The notes: a model not told the origin generated them from the letters alone. Counted from the first letter of the stretch, positions 27,114-35,957 are shown. The stretch: DNA of 64,000 bases from Spartinivicinus marinus (GCF_026309355.1 NZ_JAPJZK010000001.1:4298501-4362500); one strand, 5' to 3'. Made by a program: numbers and translations.

Positions 27114-28118
27114 TTACGATGATGTTGTTTCACTTTGAGGTGGCTTTTTCTTTAGCATGCCTGGGTTCCATTGGGTGGCAGTAATTAGGCCTGTTTCACA
27201 TGATTTTTGGAGCATTTTCCGGGTAACCACTAACAACTGTTCTGCAGTGGGTAATGGGGGGGTGTTGGTTAATATGCACATACTCATGGCGGCTTTAATT
27301 GAAATATAACCAACAGATGACTTAAAGGCCTTCAGATTAAGCCCTTCATAAATACGGCGAAAGCTCTTTGGCGTATATTGTTCATCATGTAGGTGAGTAG
27401 TAATGATTGAAAACTGATCATCACCGGTGCGAGTAATAATATCGAGTGGTCTGATTAACTGCTGTAAGCGTCGAGCTACGCCTTTGGCCACTTCATTATA
27501 AATAGCTAGCCCTCGTTGTTGTTCAATTTGTTTGGCATTTTGTAGAGCAATGACCAGTAAACAAGCAGAAGCATCACGGGACTCTACATGGCGAATAGCT
27601 TCACTTAGATGGTTAAGGCAAAAACGTAAATTTCCAATGCCGGTTAAATGATCGGTGAGGCTATGTTTTTCTAACTGTTGGAGGTTATCAACTAATAGCT
27701 TATTTTCCTCCAACAGCTGATTTTGCATATGAGCTGTTCGGTCAGCTGCAAATATTCTCGGTAATAGCTGATCGTTCATTACTGATTTATTAATAAAGTC
27801 ATCTACACCCCGATCAAATGCCTCTGCTAGTGCTTTTACCCCTTCTTTGGCTGTTAGTAAAATGACATACGTGAAGTGATGTAAACGTTTGTCTAATTCT
27901 CGAACCTGCTGGGTCAGTTGCAAGCCATCCATTTCAGGCATCAGCCAGTCTGCCACTAAAATACTGGCAGGACGTTTTTGTAGTTGAACCAGAGCTTCAT
28001 TAGCACTACTAGCGAACCGGATATCCCGAAAGCCTGCTCCTTTTAAGGCACGACCAATCATTACGCTACTAAACTTCGCGTCGTCCACAACCATTATTGG
28101 TATATTAAGATTCGCCAT
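27114..28118 (-). CDS. Response regulator with degenerate GGDEF domain
   Basis: A 334-residue protein with an N-terminal receiver domain (acidic pair DD near residues 12-13, phospho-acceptor Asp in VADWLMPEMDGLQ, Lys in NKSVM) and a C-terminal GGDEF-like domain starting SLTDHLTGIGN. The active-site loop reads GDDQF (residues 232-236) instead of GGDEF or GGEEF, so diguanylate cyclase activity is probably lost and it may act by binding or protein contact. Its likely partner is the histidine kinase two genes upstream. AGGA lies five bases before the ATG. The region upstream contains two small palindromic elements. Confidence 0.85.
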   Translation of the reverse strand: MANLNIPIMVVDDAKFSSVMIGRALKGAGFRDIRFASSANEALVQLQKRPASILVADWLMPEMDGLQLTQQVRELDKRLHHFTYVILLTAKEGVKALAEAFDRGVDDFINKSVMNDQLLPRIFAADRTAHMQNQLLEENKLLVDNLQQLEKHSLTDHLTGIGNLRFCLNHLSEAIRHVESRDASACLLVIALQNAKQIEQQRGLAIYNEVAKGVARRLQQLIRPLDIITRTGDDQFSIITTHLHDEQYTPKSFRRIYEGLNLKAFKSSVGYISIKAAMSMCILTNTPPLPTAEQLLVVTRKMLQKSCETGLITATQWNPGMLKKKPPQSETTSS

Positions 28119-28230
28119 TAGGGTCCTGTAATATTGTTTATTAAGTGAGTGGCTAGCACCAAACAGACTAACCTAAAATTAAGTTATAATAACTGCTGGC
28201 AATGTCTGTCAAATATACAACAAGTTACTA

Positions 28231-28311
28231 GTGCTGTATCCTGCGGAAGTATGCCTTGCAGCTAACGACTTAGTGATCTGCTAAATGCTACTTATTTGCA
28301 GGATACAGCAC
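28231..28311. repeat. 81-bp TA-flanked palindromic element (MITE-like), copy type 1
   Basis: Perfect inverted ends (GTGCTGTATCCTGC at the left, complement at the right) lie between TA dinucleotides at 28229-28230 and 28312-28313. Including flanks, 18 bp match perfectly. The interior continues as an imperfect hairpin. There is no coding capacity. The ends start with GTG after TA, as do those of the IS630 copy in this window, though the sequences differ, so a Tc1/IS630-type transposase may have moved it. It lies between the response regulator gene and yajQ. Confidence 0.7.
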
Positions 28312-28313
28312 TA

Positions 28314-28448
28314 GTGTAGTGTGTTATCTGAAGCGACGATTTAGAACTTAATCAAAATCCTGACTTAAAGGGGCTTGACAAAAACAGTGGTATCGTTTCT
28401 TAAATATGCTCCACCTCTCTTCACTCGTCGTATCAGAAGACACTACAC
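28314..28448. repeat. 135-bp TA-flanked palindromic element (MITE-like), copy type 2
   Basis: The left end GTGTAGTGTGTTATCTGAA and the right end CTTCTGATACGACGA-like complement form an inverted repeat that is perfect for the outer 10 bp and imperfect for about 15 more. It is flanked by TA at 28312-28313 and 28449-28450. The left TA is the same one that ends the 81-bp element, so the two elements abut exactly. It ends about 50 bp before the yajQ start and may supply or block promoter sequence. Confidence 0.65.
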
Positions 28449-28496
28449 TAGCCGTTTCTGAAATAGCGTTAATTAATTATAGTGCTGGGAGAGTTT

Positions 28497-28979
28497 ATGC
28501 CTTCTTTTGACATCGTTTCTGAAGTGGATAGCCACGAGTTAACCAATGCGGTTGATCAAGCCAATCGTGAGCTGGAAACCCGTTATGACTTTCGTGGAAT
28601 AGAAGCCAGCTTCAGTTTAACGGAGAAACAGATTCAGCTGACAGCAGAGGCTGATTTTCAGTTACAGCAAATGCTGGAAATGCTGAAAGGCAAGCTAATT
28701 AAGCGAGGGATTGATGTAAAGTGCTTGGACATAGCCGATTTTTACGGCTCAGGGAAGTTAGTCAAGCAAGAGGCAACTGTACGAGAAGGGTTGGACAAAG
28801 AGCTTGCCAAAAAAGTTGTTAAGTTGATCAAAGATGCAAAACTGAAAGTACAAGCGGCAGTGCAAGGAGATAAAGTCAGGGTTACAGGTAAAAAGCGTGA
28901 TGATTTACAGTCAGCGATTGCCTTGCTGAAAGAAACCACTCTAGATATGCCGCTACAATACAATAACTTTCGTGACTAG
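28497..28979 (+). CDS. yajQ: YajQ family nucleotide-binding protein
   Basis: YajQ is a small cytosolic protein with two ferredoxin-like folds. Family members bind nucleotides or tRNA, and in Xanthomonas and Pseudomonas a homologue is a cyclic-di-GMP effector. The 160-residue sequence has the hallmark [11 protein letters not shown] start, RYDFRG and the C-terminal LQSAIALLK...[10 protein letters not shown]-type ending. I placed the start at ATG 28497, where GGGAG stands five bases upstream; an in-frame GTG 15 bp earlier is unlikely. It is divergent from the response regulator gene, with two palindromic elements between. Confidence 0.93.
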   Translation: MPSFDIVSEVDSHELTNAVDQANRELETRYDFRGIEASFSLTEKQIQLTAEADFQLQQMLEMLKGKLIKRGIDVKCLDIADFYGSGKLVKQEATVREGLDKELAKKVVKLIKDAKLKVQAAVQGDKVRVTGKKRDDLQSAIALLKETTLDMPLQYNNFRD

Positions 28980-28992
28980 TTGATTGGTGAGG

Positions 28993-29017
28993 GGAGGTTG
29001 TTGCTGCAACGACCTCC
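28993..29017. terminator. Hairpin between yajQ and the ABC permease gene
   Basis: GGAGGTTGTTGC and GCAACGACCTCC pair with one mismatch around a one-base centre. It stands 13 bp after the yajQ stop and just before the convergent permease stop, so it may terminate both. No clear T-run. Confidence 0.55.
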
Positions 29018-29033
29018 TAACAGTTCGTGGTGG

Positions 29034-30047
29034 TTAATTACGTTCCCAGCGAAAAAAACTGGCAGCAATTACCAAGCAAACAACAGTAAATATTGCCATA
29101 ATCAGTAAGTGATTGCTGATATCAACCAGGCTGGCTCCATTAATCATAATCTCCCGCGATGCAGTGACCATATGATTTAAAGGCATTAGGTTGGCTATAA
29201 GTTGTAAGGTTTGTGTAGCATCATCTAAGGAAAACCAAACACCTGATAAAAACATCATGGGCCAGGCAATAGCATTTAAAATACCGTCGGCAACCTCTTC
29301 TGTACTAATGCGAGAGGCGATAATGAGCCCCATGGCAATCATGCTGGCGCCACCTGTCAACAATACGACAAGTAAGTCAATCAGGCTGCCAAGCATTAAA
29401 AAGTCGATTGTTAAATAACAGCCCAGGTAGAGAGTTAAACTAATCAACAGGATGATAACTAGCCGAGAGCAAGCTTGGGCGGTAATAAATTGCAGTGCTG
29501 ACAAGGGGGTGGCTTTAAGACGTTTTAATACGCCATTTTTGCGGTAGCGAACAATTACAAAACCTACGCCGTATAAAGCACTGAACATAATGTTCATGCC
29601 AAGTATGCCTGGCATCACCCAGTCCACATAACGAATTTCGCGACCTGTCACTGTTTGCTTGGTTGCATTCACTGCTTGCTGTAGTAGTAGCTGTTCCATG
29701 AAATAGCCACCAGTTGAGTCGCTATTAATCCAATATTTTACCTGTGTGGACGCAGCTTTGATTAACAGATCCAATTGATGGTATTTGACCCGATCAATCG
29801 CTTGCTGCTGGTCATGATAATAAACAAATTCAATAAACTTAAGGTGTTTAAGAGGGTTTAACTGCTCTGTAGACTTGCCTACAACACCTACTTTATATTG
29901 CTGACGTTGGCTATCTGATAAGGCGAAGTTAAAACCAATGACTAATAGAAACGGCATGATTAGCGACCAAGACCAAGCCGCTTTATCACGATAAAACTCT
30001 TTAGTTCGAGCAATAAATATAGCAATAAAAGGTTTAAGATTTAGCAT
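29034..30047 (-). CDS. ABC-2 type exporter permease
   Basis: A 337-residue inner-membrane permease: an N-terminal helix (IMPFLLVIGFNFALS), a periplasmic domain of about 120 residues, then about five C-terminal helices with the ABC-2 signature region (GILGMNIMFSALYGVG, LKRLKATPLSALQFI, GVWFSLDDATQTLQLIANLMPLNHM). It pairs with the ATPase encoded just upstream; the two genes overlap by 14 bp. The cargo is unknown. The long extracytosolic domain and single copy resemble the YhhJ/NatB or drug-export group. Confidence 0.85.
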   Translation of the reverse strand: MLNLKPFIAIFIARTKEFYRDKAAWSWSLIMPFLLVIGFNFALSDSQRQQYKVGVVGKSTEQLNPLKHLKFIEFVYYHDQQQAIDRVKYHQLDLLIKAASTQVKYWINSDSTGGYFMEQLLLQQAVNATKQTVTGREIRYVDWVMPGILGMNIMFSALYGVGFVIVRYRKNGVLKRLKATPLSALQFITAQACSRLVIILLISLTLYLGCYLTIDFLMLGSLIDLLVVLLTGGASMIAMGLIIASRISTEEVADGILNAIAWPMMFLSGVWFSLDDATQTLQLIANLMPLNHMVTASREIMINGASLVDISNHLLIMAIFTVVCLVIAASFFRWERN

Positions 30048-30930
30048 CTTGCAAGTGATGGCCGGTTAGCTTTAAAAATAAATCTTCTAAATTGTGTCTT
30101 CTGATACTTAACCCCGCCAGGTTAATGTTCTCGGCTAATAACTGGCTGATCAGTTTTGTGACTTCGTTTGTTGTAAACACAATTTTGTCATTACTTATCT
30201 GGGCTTTGGCAAAAGACTTGAGTGGTAAGGCAGTTGTAATATTGTCACGAGGGATACTAATATGAACACTGGAAAAATGCTTTTGCAGTAATGTGGCAGG
30301 TGTTCCTTGTTCAATAATATTGCCCTGATCAATAATAATTAGCTCATCACACAGTGCTTCAGCTTCATCCATGTAGTGTGTGGTTAGCAATACAGTTTTA
30401 CCTTGCTGCTTAATTTTTTCAATTAATTGCCAAAATTGCCTTCTGGCTTTTGGGTCTAGCCCCGTAGTGGGCTCGTCAAGAAATATCAAGTCAGGGTCAT
30501 TTAAAATGCTAAGTGCTAATAGTAAACGCTGTCGTTGGCCTCCTGATAATTTAGTGGCATAGCGGTTTAAAATATCACTTAGATTACATAGTTCAATCAC
30601 TGTAGCGAGTGGTAGAGTGTGGCGATAAAAGTTGGCAAATAGCTTCAGAATTTCCTGTGTTGTTAAGTAATCCATTAAGGCTGTGGCTTGAAACTGAATA
30701 CCAATGCGTTGTTTGAAGTTATTGTTCCGTTGTTTGCCAGCAAAAAGTATGTTACCTGCGGTAGGCTTGGTAATGCCTTCAATCATTTCAATGGTGGTAG
30801 TTTTGCCAGCACCATTAGGTCCGAGCAAGCCAAAGCAAATACCTTGAGGAATAGCAAAGCTGATATGGTCAACGGCTAATACCCCAGGGTATTGTTTAGT
30901 AAGATCCTTTACCTCAAGAATATATGACAT
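30034..30930 (-). CDS. ABC exporter ATP-binding protein
   Basis: A 298-residue ATPase of the ABC-2 exporter class. Walker A GPNGAGKTTT lies near residue 40, Q-loop near IGIQFQA, signature LSGGQRQRL, Walker B LIFLDEPTTGLDP and the switch His in LLTTHYMDEAEAL. About 85 C-terminal residues after the ATPase core are typical of DrrA/NatA-like subunits. It overlaps the permease gene and would form a dimer beneath two permeases. It follows ampG on the same strand by 29 bp, so it may share its transcript. Confidence 0.88.
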   Translation of the reverse strand: MSYILEVKDLTKQYPGVLAVDHISFAIPQGICFGLLGPNGAGKTTTIEMIEGITKPTAGNILFAGKQRNNNFKQRIGIQFQATALMDYLTTQEILKLFANFYRHTLPLATVIELCNLSDILNRYATKLSGGQRQRLLLALSILNDPDLIFLDEPTTGLDPKARRQFWQLIEKIKQQGKTVLLTTHYMDEAEALCDELIIIDQGNIIEQGTPATLLQKHFSSVHISIPRDNITTALPLKSFAKAQISNDKIVFTTNEVTKLISQLLAENINLAGLSIRRHNLEDLFLKLTGHHLQDAKS

Positions 30931-30959
30931 GTCCTTTTTAGAGGCACCCTCATGCTGTT

Positions 30960-32375
30960 TTAGGGTATGGGTAGAGAGCTGTTGGCATCTCTGTCTTGCT
31001 TGTTAGTAGTATCAGGTGGTGCCACTTTACCTGCAATGACAACTAAAACGAGTACTGGGATACCTAAAATAGCAGTAAAGGTGAAGAAGTGGGAATAGCC
31101 AATTTGGTTAACGATCCAACCTGAGCCTCCGCCAATGAGTTTTGGAAATAGCAACATCAGTGAACTAAACAGTGCATATTGAGTTGCGGAAAACGACACA
31201 TTCGTTAGGCTTGATAAGTAAGCAATAAATGCAACTTGAGCTAGCCCACTGCTTAAATTATCTAAGCTAATGGTAAAAATCAGAAAGCTGGTGTCATGTC
31301 CAATATGGGCCAATGCAGCAAATAGTAAATTGGTGACGGCAGACATAAAAGCACCAATAAATAGCACTTTGATCACACCAACATACTTAATAATAAAACC
31401 ACCTAAAGCTGCACCAGCTAAGGTCATAATCACACCATAGACCTTTGATATTGTAGCTACTTCAGACTTAGTGAAGCCCATATCGACATAAAAAACGTTT
31501 GCGATGACCCCCATAACAATATCAGCAATACGATAACTGCCGATTAACAGCAAAATCACTACTGCTTGCCAGCCGTAGCGTTTAATAAAGTCCCAGATGG
31601 CGCTAACGAAAACAGTGATTATTTGTTTAAGCAACGAAGAGCCAGGTAAATAGCGGCTGATAAAAGCGTTACTTTTTTGTTCTAACTCAACCGTTGCCTG
31701 ATCAACGGTGCGGACAGGCTCAGGCATTAATAATGTGGTTATAACGCCAATTAACATTAAACTGCCCATCACCAAATAAGTACTCTGCCAAGCGGTGTAC
31801 TGATAACCTGTTAGATCTCCTGAAAACCAGGCAGCCAGTCCAAGTGTGCCGGCACCACCTGTAATAATGGCTACTCGATAGCCCCCAATATACATGGCAG
31901 CCATGGCTCCTTGTAATTCTGGCTCTGCCATTTCAATTCGATAAGCATCAATAACAATATCTTGAGTAGCCGCACTAAGTGCTGCGATTACCGCAAGTGT
32001 GGCCATTATTTCTAGAGGGAAGCCTGAGCTTGCTAAAGGGTTTTGCAAAGCCATTAAAAGAAAGCACGACAGAATGGTCAGTTGGCATAGCAATAACCAG
32101 CTACGGCGCTGGCCACACTTTTGGCCTAATGTCGGGATTGATAATTTATCTACAAGTGGAGACCACAAGAACTTAAAGGCGAACGCTAATCCTGTCAGGC
32201 TGAGCAAAGTGATTGATGCACGGTCGACGCCTGCCTCCCTTAGCCAGAAAGATAGAGAAGAGAAAATCAGCATAAAGGGCAGACCAGATGAAAAACCCAG
32301 AAGCAGCATGGTAATGACCCGGCGCTGGGTGTATATAGCCAGGGTGTCAAGGAGCTTTGATAAGGTTGCCTGCAT
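30960..32375 (-). CDS. ampG: AmpG-family muropeptide permease
   Basis: AmpG imports GlcNAc-anhydroMurNAc peptides released from the cell wall, the first step of cytosolic peptidoglycan recycling and the source of the AmpR signal for beta-lactamase induction. The 471-residue MFS protein has about 12-14 helices and AmpG motifs: MLLLGFSSGLPFMLIFSSLSFWLREAGVDR (in two parts), FKFLWSPLVDK, AATQDIVIDAYRIE and VAFIAYLSSLTN. P. aeruginosa has ampG (PA4393) close to yajQ (PA4395), the same neighbourhood. An AmpE homologue is also in the window. Confidence 0.9.
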   Translation of the reverse strand: MQATLSKLLDTLAIYTQRRVITMLLLGFSSGLPFMLIFSSLSFWLREAGVDRASITLLSLTGLAFAFKFLWSPLVDKLSIPTLGQKCGQRRSWLLLCQLTILSCFLLMALQNPLASSGFPLEIMATLAVIAALSAATQDIVIDAYRIEMAEPELQGAMAAMYIGGYRVAIITGGAGTLGLAAWFSGDLTGYQYTAWQSTYLVMGSLMLIGVITTLLMPEPVRTVDQATVELEQKSNAFISRYLPGSSLLKQIITVFVSAIWDFIKRYGWQAVVILLLIGSYRIADIVMGVIANVFYVDMGFTKSEVATISKVYGVIMTLAGAALGGFIIKYVGVIKVLFIGAFMSAVTNLLFAALAHIGHDTSFLIFTISLDNLSSGLAQVAFIAYLSSLTNVSFSATQYALFSSLMLLFPKLIGGGSGWIVNQIGYSHFFTFTAILGIPVLVLVVIAGKVAPPDTTNKQDRDANSSLPIP

Positions 32376-32474
32376 ATTTTTTACTCAAGTGAGAGTCTGC
32401 TAATTAGTTTCAACGGCTGTGCATATTGATAGTACTGAGTTTGTGAGCGCTTGTTAAGGTTGTGTAACCTGATA

Positions 32475-32786
32475 TTATTCACCCTGCCATTGGAACCTTT
32501 GTAATGAAACTTTTTGGTTATCGAAGATAATACCTTCTGCTTCAAGCTTTTCTTTTTGTATTGAGAACTGCTTACTATCTCGCGGAAATGATAAGCAGCC
32601 TTTGCTATTAATTACCCGGTGCCAAGGTAGCCCAGAACCGTGTGGCAGTTGTTTTAGTACACTGCCCACCATCCGTGCATGATTAGGCAAACCAGCCATT
32701 CTGGCGACTTGGCCATAGGTAGCAACTCGGCCTTTAGGTATTAAACTAACGACTTGCCAAATGCGGGCATTTTTTGTTGGATCCAT
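32475..32786 (-). CDS. Alkyltransferase-like protein (ATL)
   Basis: A 103-residue protein of the O6-methylguanine-DNA methyltransferase C-terminal family. The DNA-binding helix (GRVATYGQVARMAGLPNHAR) is intact, but the active-site PCHRV is PWHRV, so the alkyl-accepting Cys is replaced by Trp. Such ATL proteins cannot remove alkyl groups; they bind O6-alkylguanine, flip it out and hand the lesion to nucleotide excision repair. Length matches E. coli YbaZ-type proteins. Confidence 0.92.
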   Translation of the reverse strand: MDPTKNARIWQVVSLIPKGRVATYGQVARMAGLPNHARMVGSVLKQLPHGSGLPWHRVINSKGCLSFPRDSKQFSIQKEKLEAEGIIFDNQKVSLQRFQWQGE

Positions 32787-33143
32787 TGCTGCTTCTTTCA
32801 GTTGGTCGTAATAACTAGTGGCCGTAACAACTTATTGGTAGTCATGACTGAGGTAGTAGTGGTTAACATTGGTGACAATAACTGTGTTGATGATGCTGAA
32901 AAAATTAATTATTCAGGTTGCAATAAATTAGTTGAAGCAAATAAGCAGTTATTAGCCATAAACAGCTGCCATCATAGCGATGACAAACTTTTTATCAAAT
33001 TGAATTATTCATTTATGCATGTATCTAACCGTACTCAGTTTTCTTTTAGTAAGTATTAATTATCAGTCAAACATATTTCAACCCGTGGTTACTAACTTAG
33101 TCAGTAACTGATGGCCTTATTAAGAAGTTTCTGTGATCGTATC
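32787..33143. other. Intergenic region between ATL and the DUF481 gene
   Basis: About 350 bp between divergent genes. A frame of about 70 codons beginning at 32844 exists but has no ribosome-binding site, no recognisable family and unremarkable composition, so it is not called as a gene. Promoters for both flanking genes must lie here; I see no clear operator. Confidence 0.4.
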
Positions 33144-34160
33144 ATGTCAAGGTTAATAAAACAGATAGTCTATACCTGCCTTATATTTATCAGCGATTCT
33201 ACGGTTGCTGATACCCTTACGCTCTCTAATGGCGATAAAGTTTCTGGAAAAATTAAGTATCTCGACCAAGAGATACTAGTGATTAAAACACCCTATGCCA
33301 ATATTCAGCTGGACTGGACTAAGGTGAAAGCCATTAAGACCAAAAAGCCAATGACTATTGTGACTCGCTCTGGTGATGTGGTGCACGGCAAGCTGGCTAG
33401 TGATGGGGCGCTGTATCATGTCAAGCAAGCCGATGGTGAAGTAGTTGAGTTCGCTGCTTTAAATGGAATCAGCCAGCTTTATCCTAAAGAGGAAAAAGAA
33501 AAACCTTGGCGGTTTTCTGGAAAAACCTACGCATTTATTGAGTTAAAAGATGGAAATACAGAGTCAGAAGAACTGAATTTTGATGCTGATTTAAGTTTTG
33601 TTCATGGTGTTCATCGTCATAATCTAGGATTAGAAACTGATCGTACGACTAAAAAGGAGCATGTAGTAGAAGATAAGCTACAGGCAGATTATAGCTATGA
33701 CTACTTTTACAACCAGCACTGGTACTTTACTACCAACCTAGGCTATGAAGAGGATGGGATCAAAGAACTGAATGAGCGACTTTCGGCTGGTATTGGTTTG
33801 GGTTATGAATTCTTCAATACACCATTACACAGGCTTTCTGTTGAAGGTGGTATTAACCATATTCGAGAAAAGTATCGGGATGAAGGGGTGAAAGAATTCG
33901 AGGTGTTCCGCTGGGCGCTCGATTACAACAAGGAAATGATATTTTTTGATAAGCTATCATTCTTCCACAATCACGAAATGTTTATCCCTAAAGAATCAAG
34001 TAAGAACTTCCGCTTCGAAAGTGAAACTGGATTTGAATACAGGCTACCTTATAATATTTCAACAGTACTGCAATATGAGTACGACTACGATAACTACCCA
34101 GCAGAGGGTAAGCATAAGAAAGACAGTACCTTCTCCTTTGGGGTAGGTTATAAGTGGTAA
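33144..34160 (+). CDS. DUF481 outer membrane beta-barrel protein
   Basis: A 338-residue secreted protein with a signal peptide (MSRLIKQIVYTCLIFISDSTVA), a small N-terminal domain of about 90 residues with LSNGDKVSGKIKYL (an SH3-like repeat pattern, repeated at SGDVVHGKLASDG), and a C-terminal DUF481 barrel of alternating aromatic strands, ending FGVGYKW. DUF481 proteins are predicted outer-membrane barrels, often salt-stress linked; their cargo is unknown. I preferred the ATG at 33144 for a compact signal peptide; an in-frame ATG at 33111 is possible. Neither has a clear ribosome-binding site. Confidence 0.8.
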   Translation: MSRLIKQIVYTCLIFISDSTVADTLTLSNGDKVSGKIKYLDQEILVIKTPYANIQLDWTKVKAIKTKKPMTIVTRSGDVVHGKLASDGALYHVKQADGEVVEFAALNGISQLYPKEEKEKPWRFSGKTYAFIELKDGNTESEELNFDADLSFVHGVHRHNLGLETDRTTKKEHVVEDKLQADYSYDYFYNQHWYFTTNLGYEEDGIKELNERLSAGIGLGYEFFNTPLHRLSVEGGINHIREKYRDEGVKEFEVFRWALDYNKEMIFFDKLSFFHNHEMFIPKESSKNFRFESETGFEYRLPYNISTVLQYEYDYDNYPAEGKHKKDSTFSFGVGYKW

Positions 34161-34238
34161 TACTCTTCGCTGTGAGTATTATTCGAGCCAGCTAGGTCAT
34201 TAACGTTGATCAGAGTAGAGTGTAATTTGTGGAGTAAA

Positions 34239-34379
34239 GGGCGTCTTTAAAAATAGTAATTTTTTCGTGAGAGCAAGGCAGCACCGCACGGAGGGCCGCA
34301 GTGTATAAATAATACATGAGGACCTGAGTACGGTGCTAACGCAGCTATCGCGGAAAAAGAACATTTTTGGAGCTGCCCT
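34239..34379. repeat. ~141-bp imperfect palindrome abutting the SDR stop codon
   Basis: The left arm (GGGCGTCTTTAAAAAT..TTTTTTCGTG) and right arm (CGCGGAAAAAG..ATTTTTGGAGCTGCCC) are inverted copies with several differences. Inside them GCACCG and CGGTGC also pair, around a GTATAAATAATAC core. The right end is directly next to the TAG stop of the SDR gene. It lies between two convergent genes and can serve as a transcription end; its shape suggests a mobile palindromic repeat. Confidence 0.6.
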
Positions 34380-35139
34380 AAAGGCGGAAGGCGCCGTCTA
34401 CTTCTACCACTCTCCCCGAAAAATAATCATTCTGTAGAATAAACTCAGCCGCTTGTGCAATTTCATCAGGAGCACCCATCCGACCTAAAGGGATTTGCGA
34501 TGTCATGCGTTCTAATGCTTCTGGCTTCATGCTAGCGGTCATTTCAGTACCAATAAAACCTGGTGCAATGGCTGCGCAACGAATACCGTGTCGTGCCAGT
34601 TCTTTTGCCCAAGTAACAGTTAAGGCAACTGCACCGGCTTTGGCTGCGGCATAGTTGGTTTGACCAATATTGCCTGCTCGAGCAATGCTGGAAATGTTGA
34701 TAATGACGCCAGGTTGCTGCTTTTCAATCATTTTTGCTGCACATTCACGACCACATAAAAACAGCCCAGTCAGATTAACATCAATAACGCTTTGCCATTC
34801 TGCCAAACTCATTTTATTGACGATTTGGCCGTCTTTGACTTTCACTAACATGCGGTCCCGTAACACTCCGGCATTATTGATGAGGACATCGACCCTTCCA
34901 AACTGTTGACTCACTTGCTCAAATAAGTTTTCAACGGATGTTTCATCTGCCACATTAGCTATAAACGAGTGAGCTTTTGCCCCAAGTGATTGGCAGTAAT
35001 TAACCGCTTCTAGCAATTTATCTTCATTAAGGTCTACTAATGCCAAGTGTGCGTGCTGTTTGGCAAAGCGTTCGGCCATGGCCCGGCCAAGCCCTTGAGC
35101 AGCTCCAGTAATGACAATCACTTTATTGGTAATATCCAT
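34378..35139 (-). CDS. SDR family oxidoreductase (FabG-like)
   Basis: A 253-residue classical short-chain dehydrogenase. NAD(P)-binding TGAAQGLG lies near residue 12, NNAG near 88, the catalytic Ser in ISSIARAG near 150, and YAAAK about 13 residues later, with a C-terminal GRVVEVDGAFRL. FabG-like enzymes reduce 3-oxoacyl or related carbonyls, but the substrate here cannot be read from sequence. An SDR gene lies in the matching position near groESL in P. aeruginosa (PA4389, from memory). A palindromic repeat abuts its stop. Confidence 0.88.
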   Translation of the reverse strand: MDITNKVIVITGAAQGLGRAMAERFAKQHAHLALVDLNEDKLLEAVNYCQSLGAKAHSFIANVADETSVENLFEQVSQQFGRVDVLINNAGVLRDRMLVKVKDGQIVNKMSLAEWQSVIDVNLTGLFLCGRECAAKMIEKQQPGVIINISSIARAGNIGQTNYAAAKAGAVALTVTWAKELARHGIRCAAIAPGFIGTEMTASMKPEALERMTSQIPLGRMGAPDEIAQAAEFILQNDYFSGRVVEVDGAFRL

Positions 35140-35192
35140 TTAGTGGCTCCTAAGTAATCTGATTTAAGCTGGTAGTAGTAGCTTATTTAGGT

Positions 35193-35211
35193 GAGAATGA
35201 TTATTATTTTC
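35193..35211. promoter_or_regulatory. Fur-box-like site upstream of the HugZ gene
   Basis: GAGAATGATTATTATTTTC agrees with the Fur consensus GATAATGATAATCATTATC at about 15 of 19 positions. It lies about 45 bp before the HugZ-like start and 54 bp from the divergent SDR start, a position suited to repression by Fur. Confidence 0.65.
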
Positions 35212-35255
35212 TGGCAACTCTTCGTTTATTATTGGTAATACCATTGGTTAGAAAA

Positions 35256-35957
35256 ATGAGCAAAAAAGAGCAAGCAGCTTTAGCTGCACGACAGTTGTTA
35301 CTAAACCAATATCATGGTGTTTTGGCTACTCAATCACTTTCATTACCAGGCTATCCGTTTGGTTCGGTAGTGCCTTATTGCTTGGATGGCAAAGGGAATT
35401 TAGTGATGCTGATCAGTCGCATTGCTCAGCATACAAAAAATATAGAGGCTGATAATAAAGTGTCGCTAACAGTAACGGAAGCCGATATTGATGATATTCA
35501 AACTGGAGCCAGACTCACTTGGGTGGGCGATGCTTATCAGGTAAATGATCCATTACTGGCTGAGCGTTACTATGCATTTTTCCCTCAGGCCAGAGGCTAT
35601 CACCAAACGCACGACTTTGATTTTTATGTGATTGAGCTGGTTCGTGCTCGTTTTATTGGTGGGTTTGGCGAAATTTATTGGTTAGAGCCAGAGCTGCTAG
35701 TCAAGTCGAACCCTTTCTTCGGTGAGGTTGAGCAGGGGATGGTACAACACATGAATCAGGATCATACTAAAGCTATGATAACCTATTGCCAAAAGGCTAG
35801 TATTCAGTTGCCAGATGGCGTAACTCCTCAGATGGCAGGGATTGATAGCGAAGGGTTTAACTTGCGAGTCGCAGACAAAGTGATACGGCTTGCTTTTCAT
35901 GAAGTGGCCGAAACACCTCAGCAAGTGAGAAAGCAGTTAGTCGCTATGGCCGGTTGA
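35256..35957 (+). CDS. hugZ: HugZ-type heme-utilisation protein
   Basis: A 233-residue protein with an N-terminal FMN-binding split-barrel (pyridoxamine-5'-phosphate-oxidase-like; HGVLATQSLSLPGYPFGSVVPY, ISRIAQHTKN) and a C-terminal DUF2470-like domain containing MVQHMNQDHTKAM. HugZ-family proteins bind heme and help iron release or storage. The His-containing C-terminal segment fits that group, and the Fur box upstream supports a role in iron supply. The start at ATG 35256 replaces a TTG 24 bp earlier, since the family normally begins near the KKEQAALAARQLL helix. Confidence 0.82.
   Translation: MSKKEQAALAARQLLLNQYHGVLATQSLSLPGYPFGSVVPYCLDGKGNLVMLISRIAQHTKNIEADNKVSLTVTEADIDDIQTGARLTWVGDAYQVNDPLLAERYYAFFPQARGYHQTHDFDFYVIELVRARFIGGFGEIYWLEPELLVKSNPFFGEVEQGMVQHMNQDHTKAMITYCQKASIQLPDGVTPQMAGIDSEGFNLRVADKVIRLAFHEVAETPQQVRKQLVAMAG

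Noticed and set aside
32754-33059. A 101-codon frame on the plus strand, or its 70-codon part from 32844
   Set aside because: No ribosome-binding site, no recognisable family, overlaps the ATL gene start and has a Cys/Asn-rich composition unlike neighbouring proteins.
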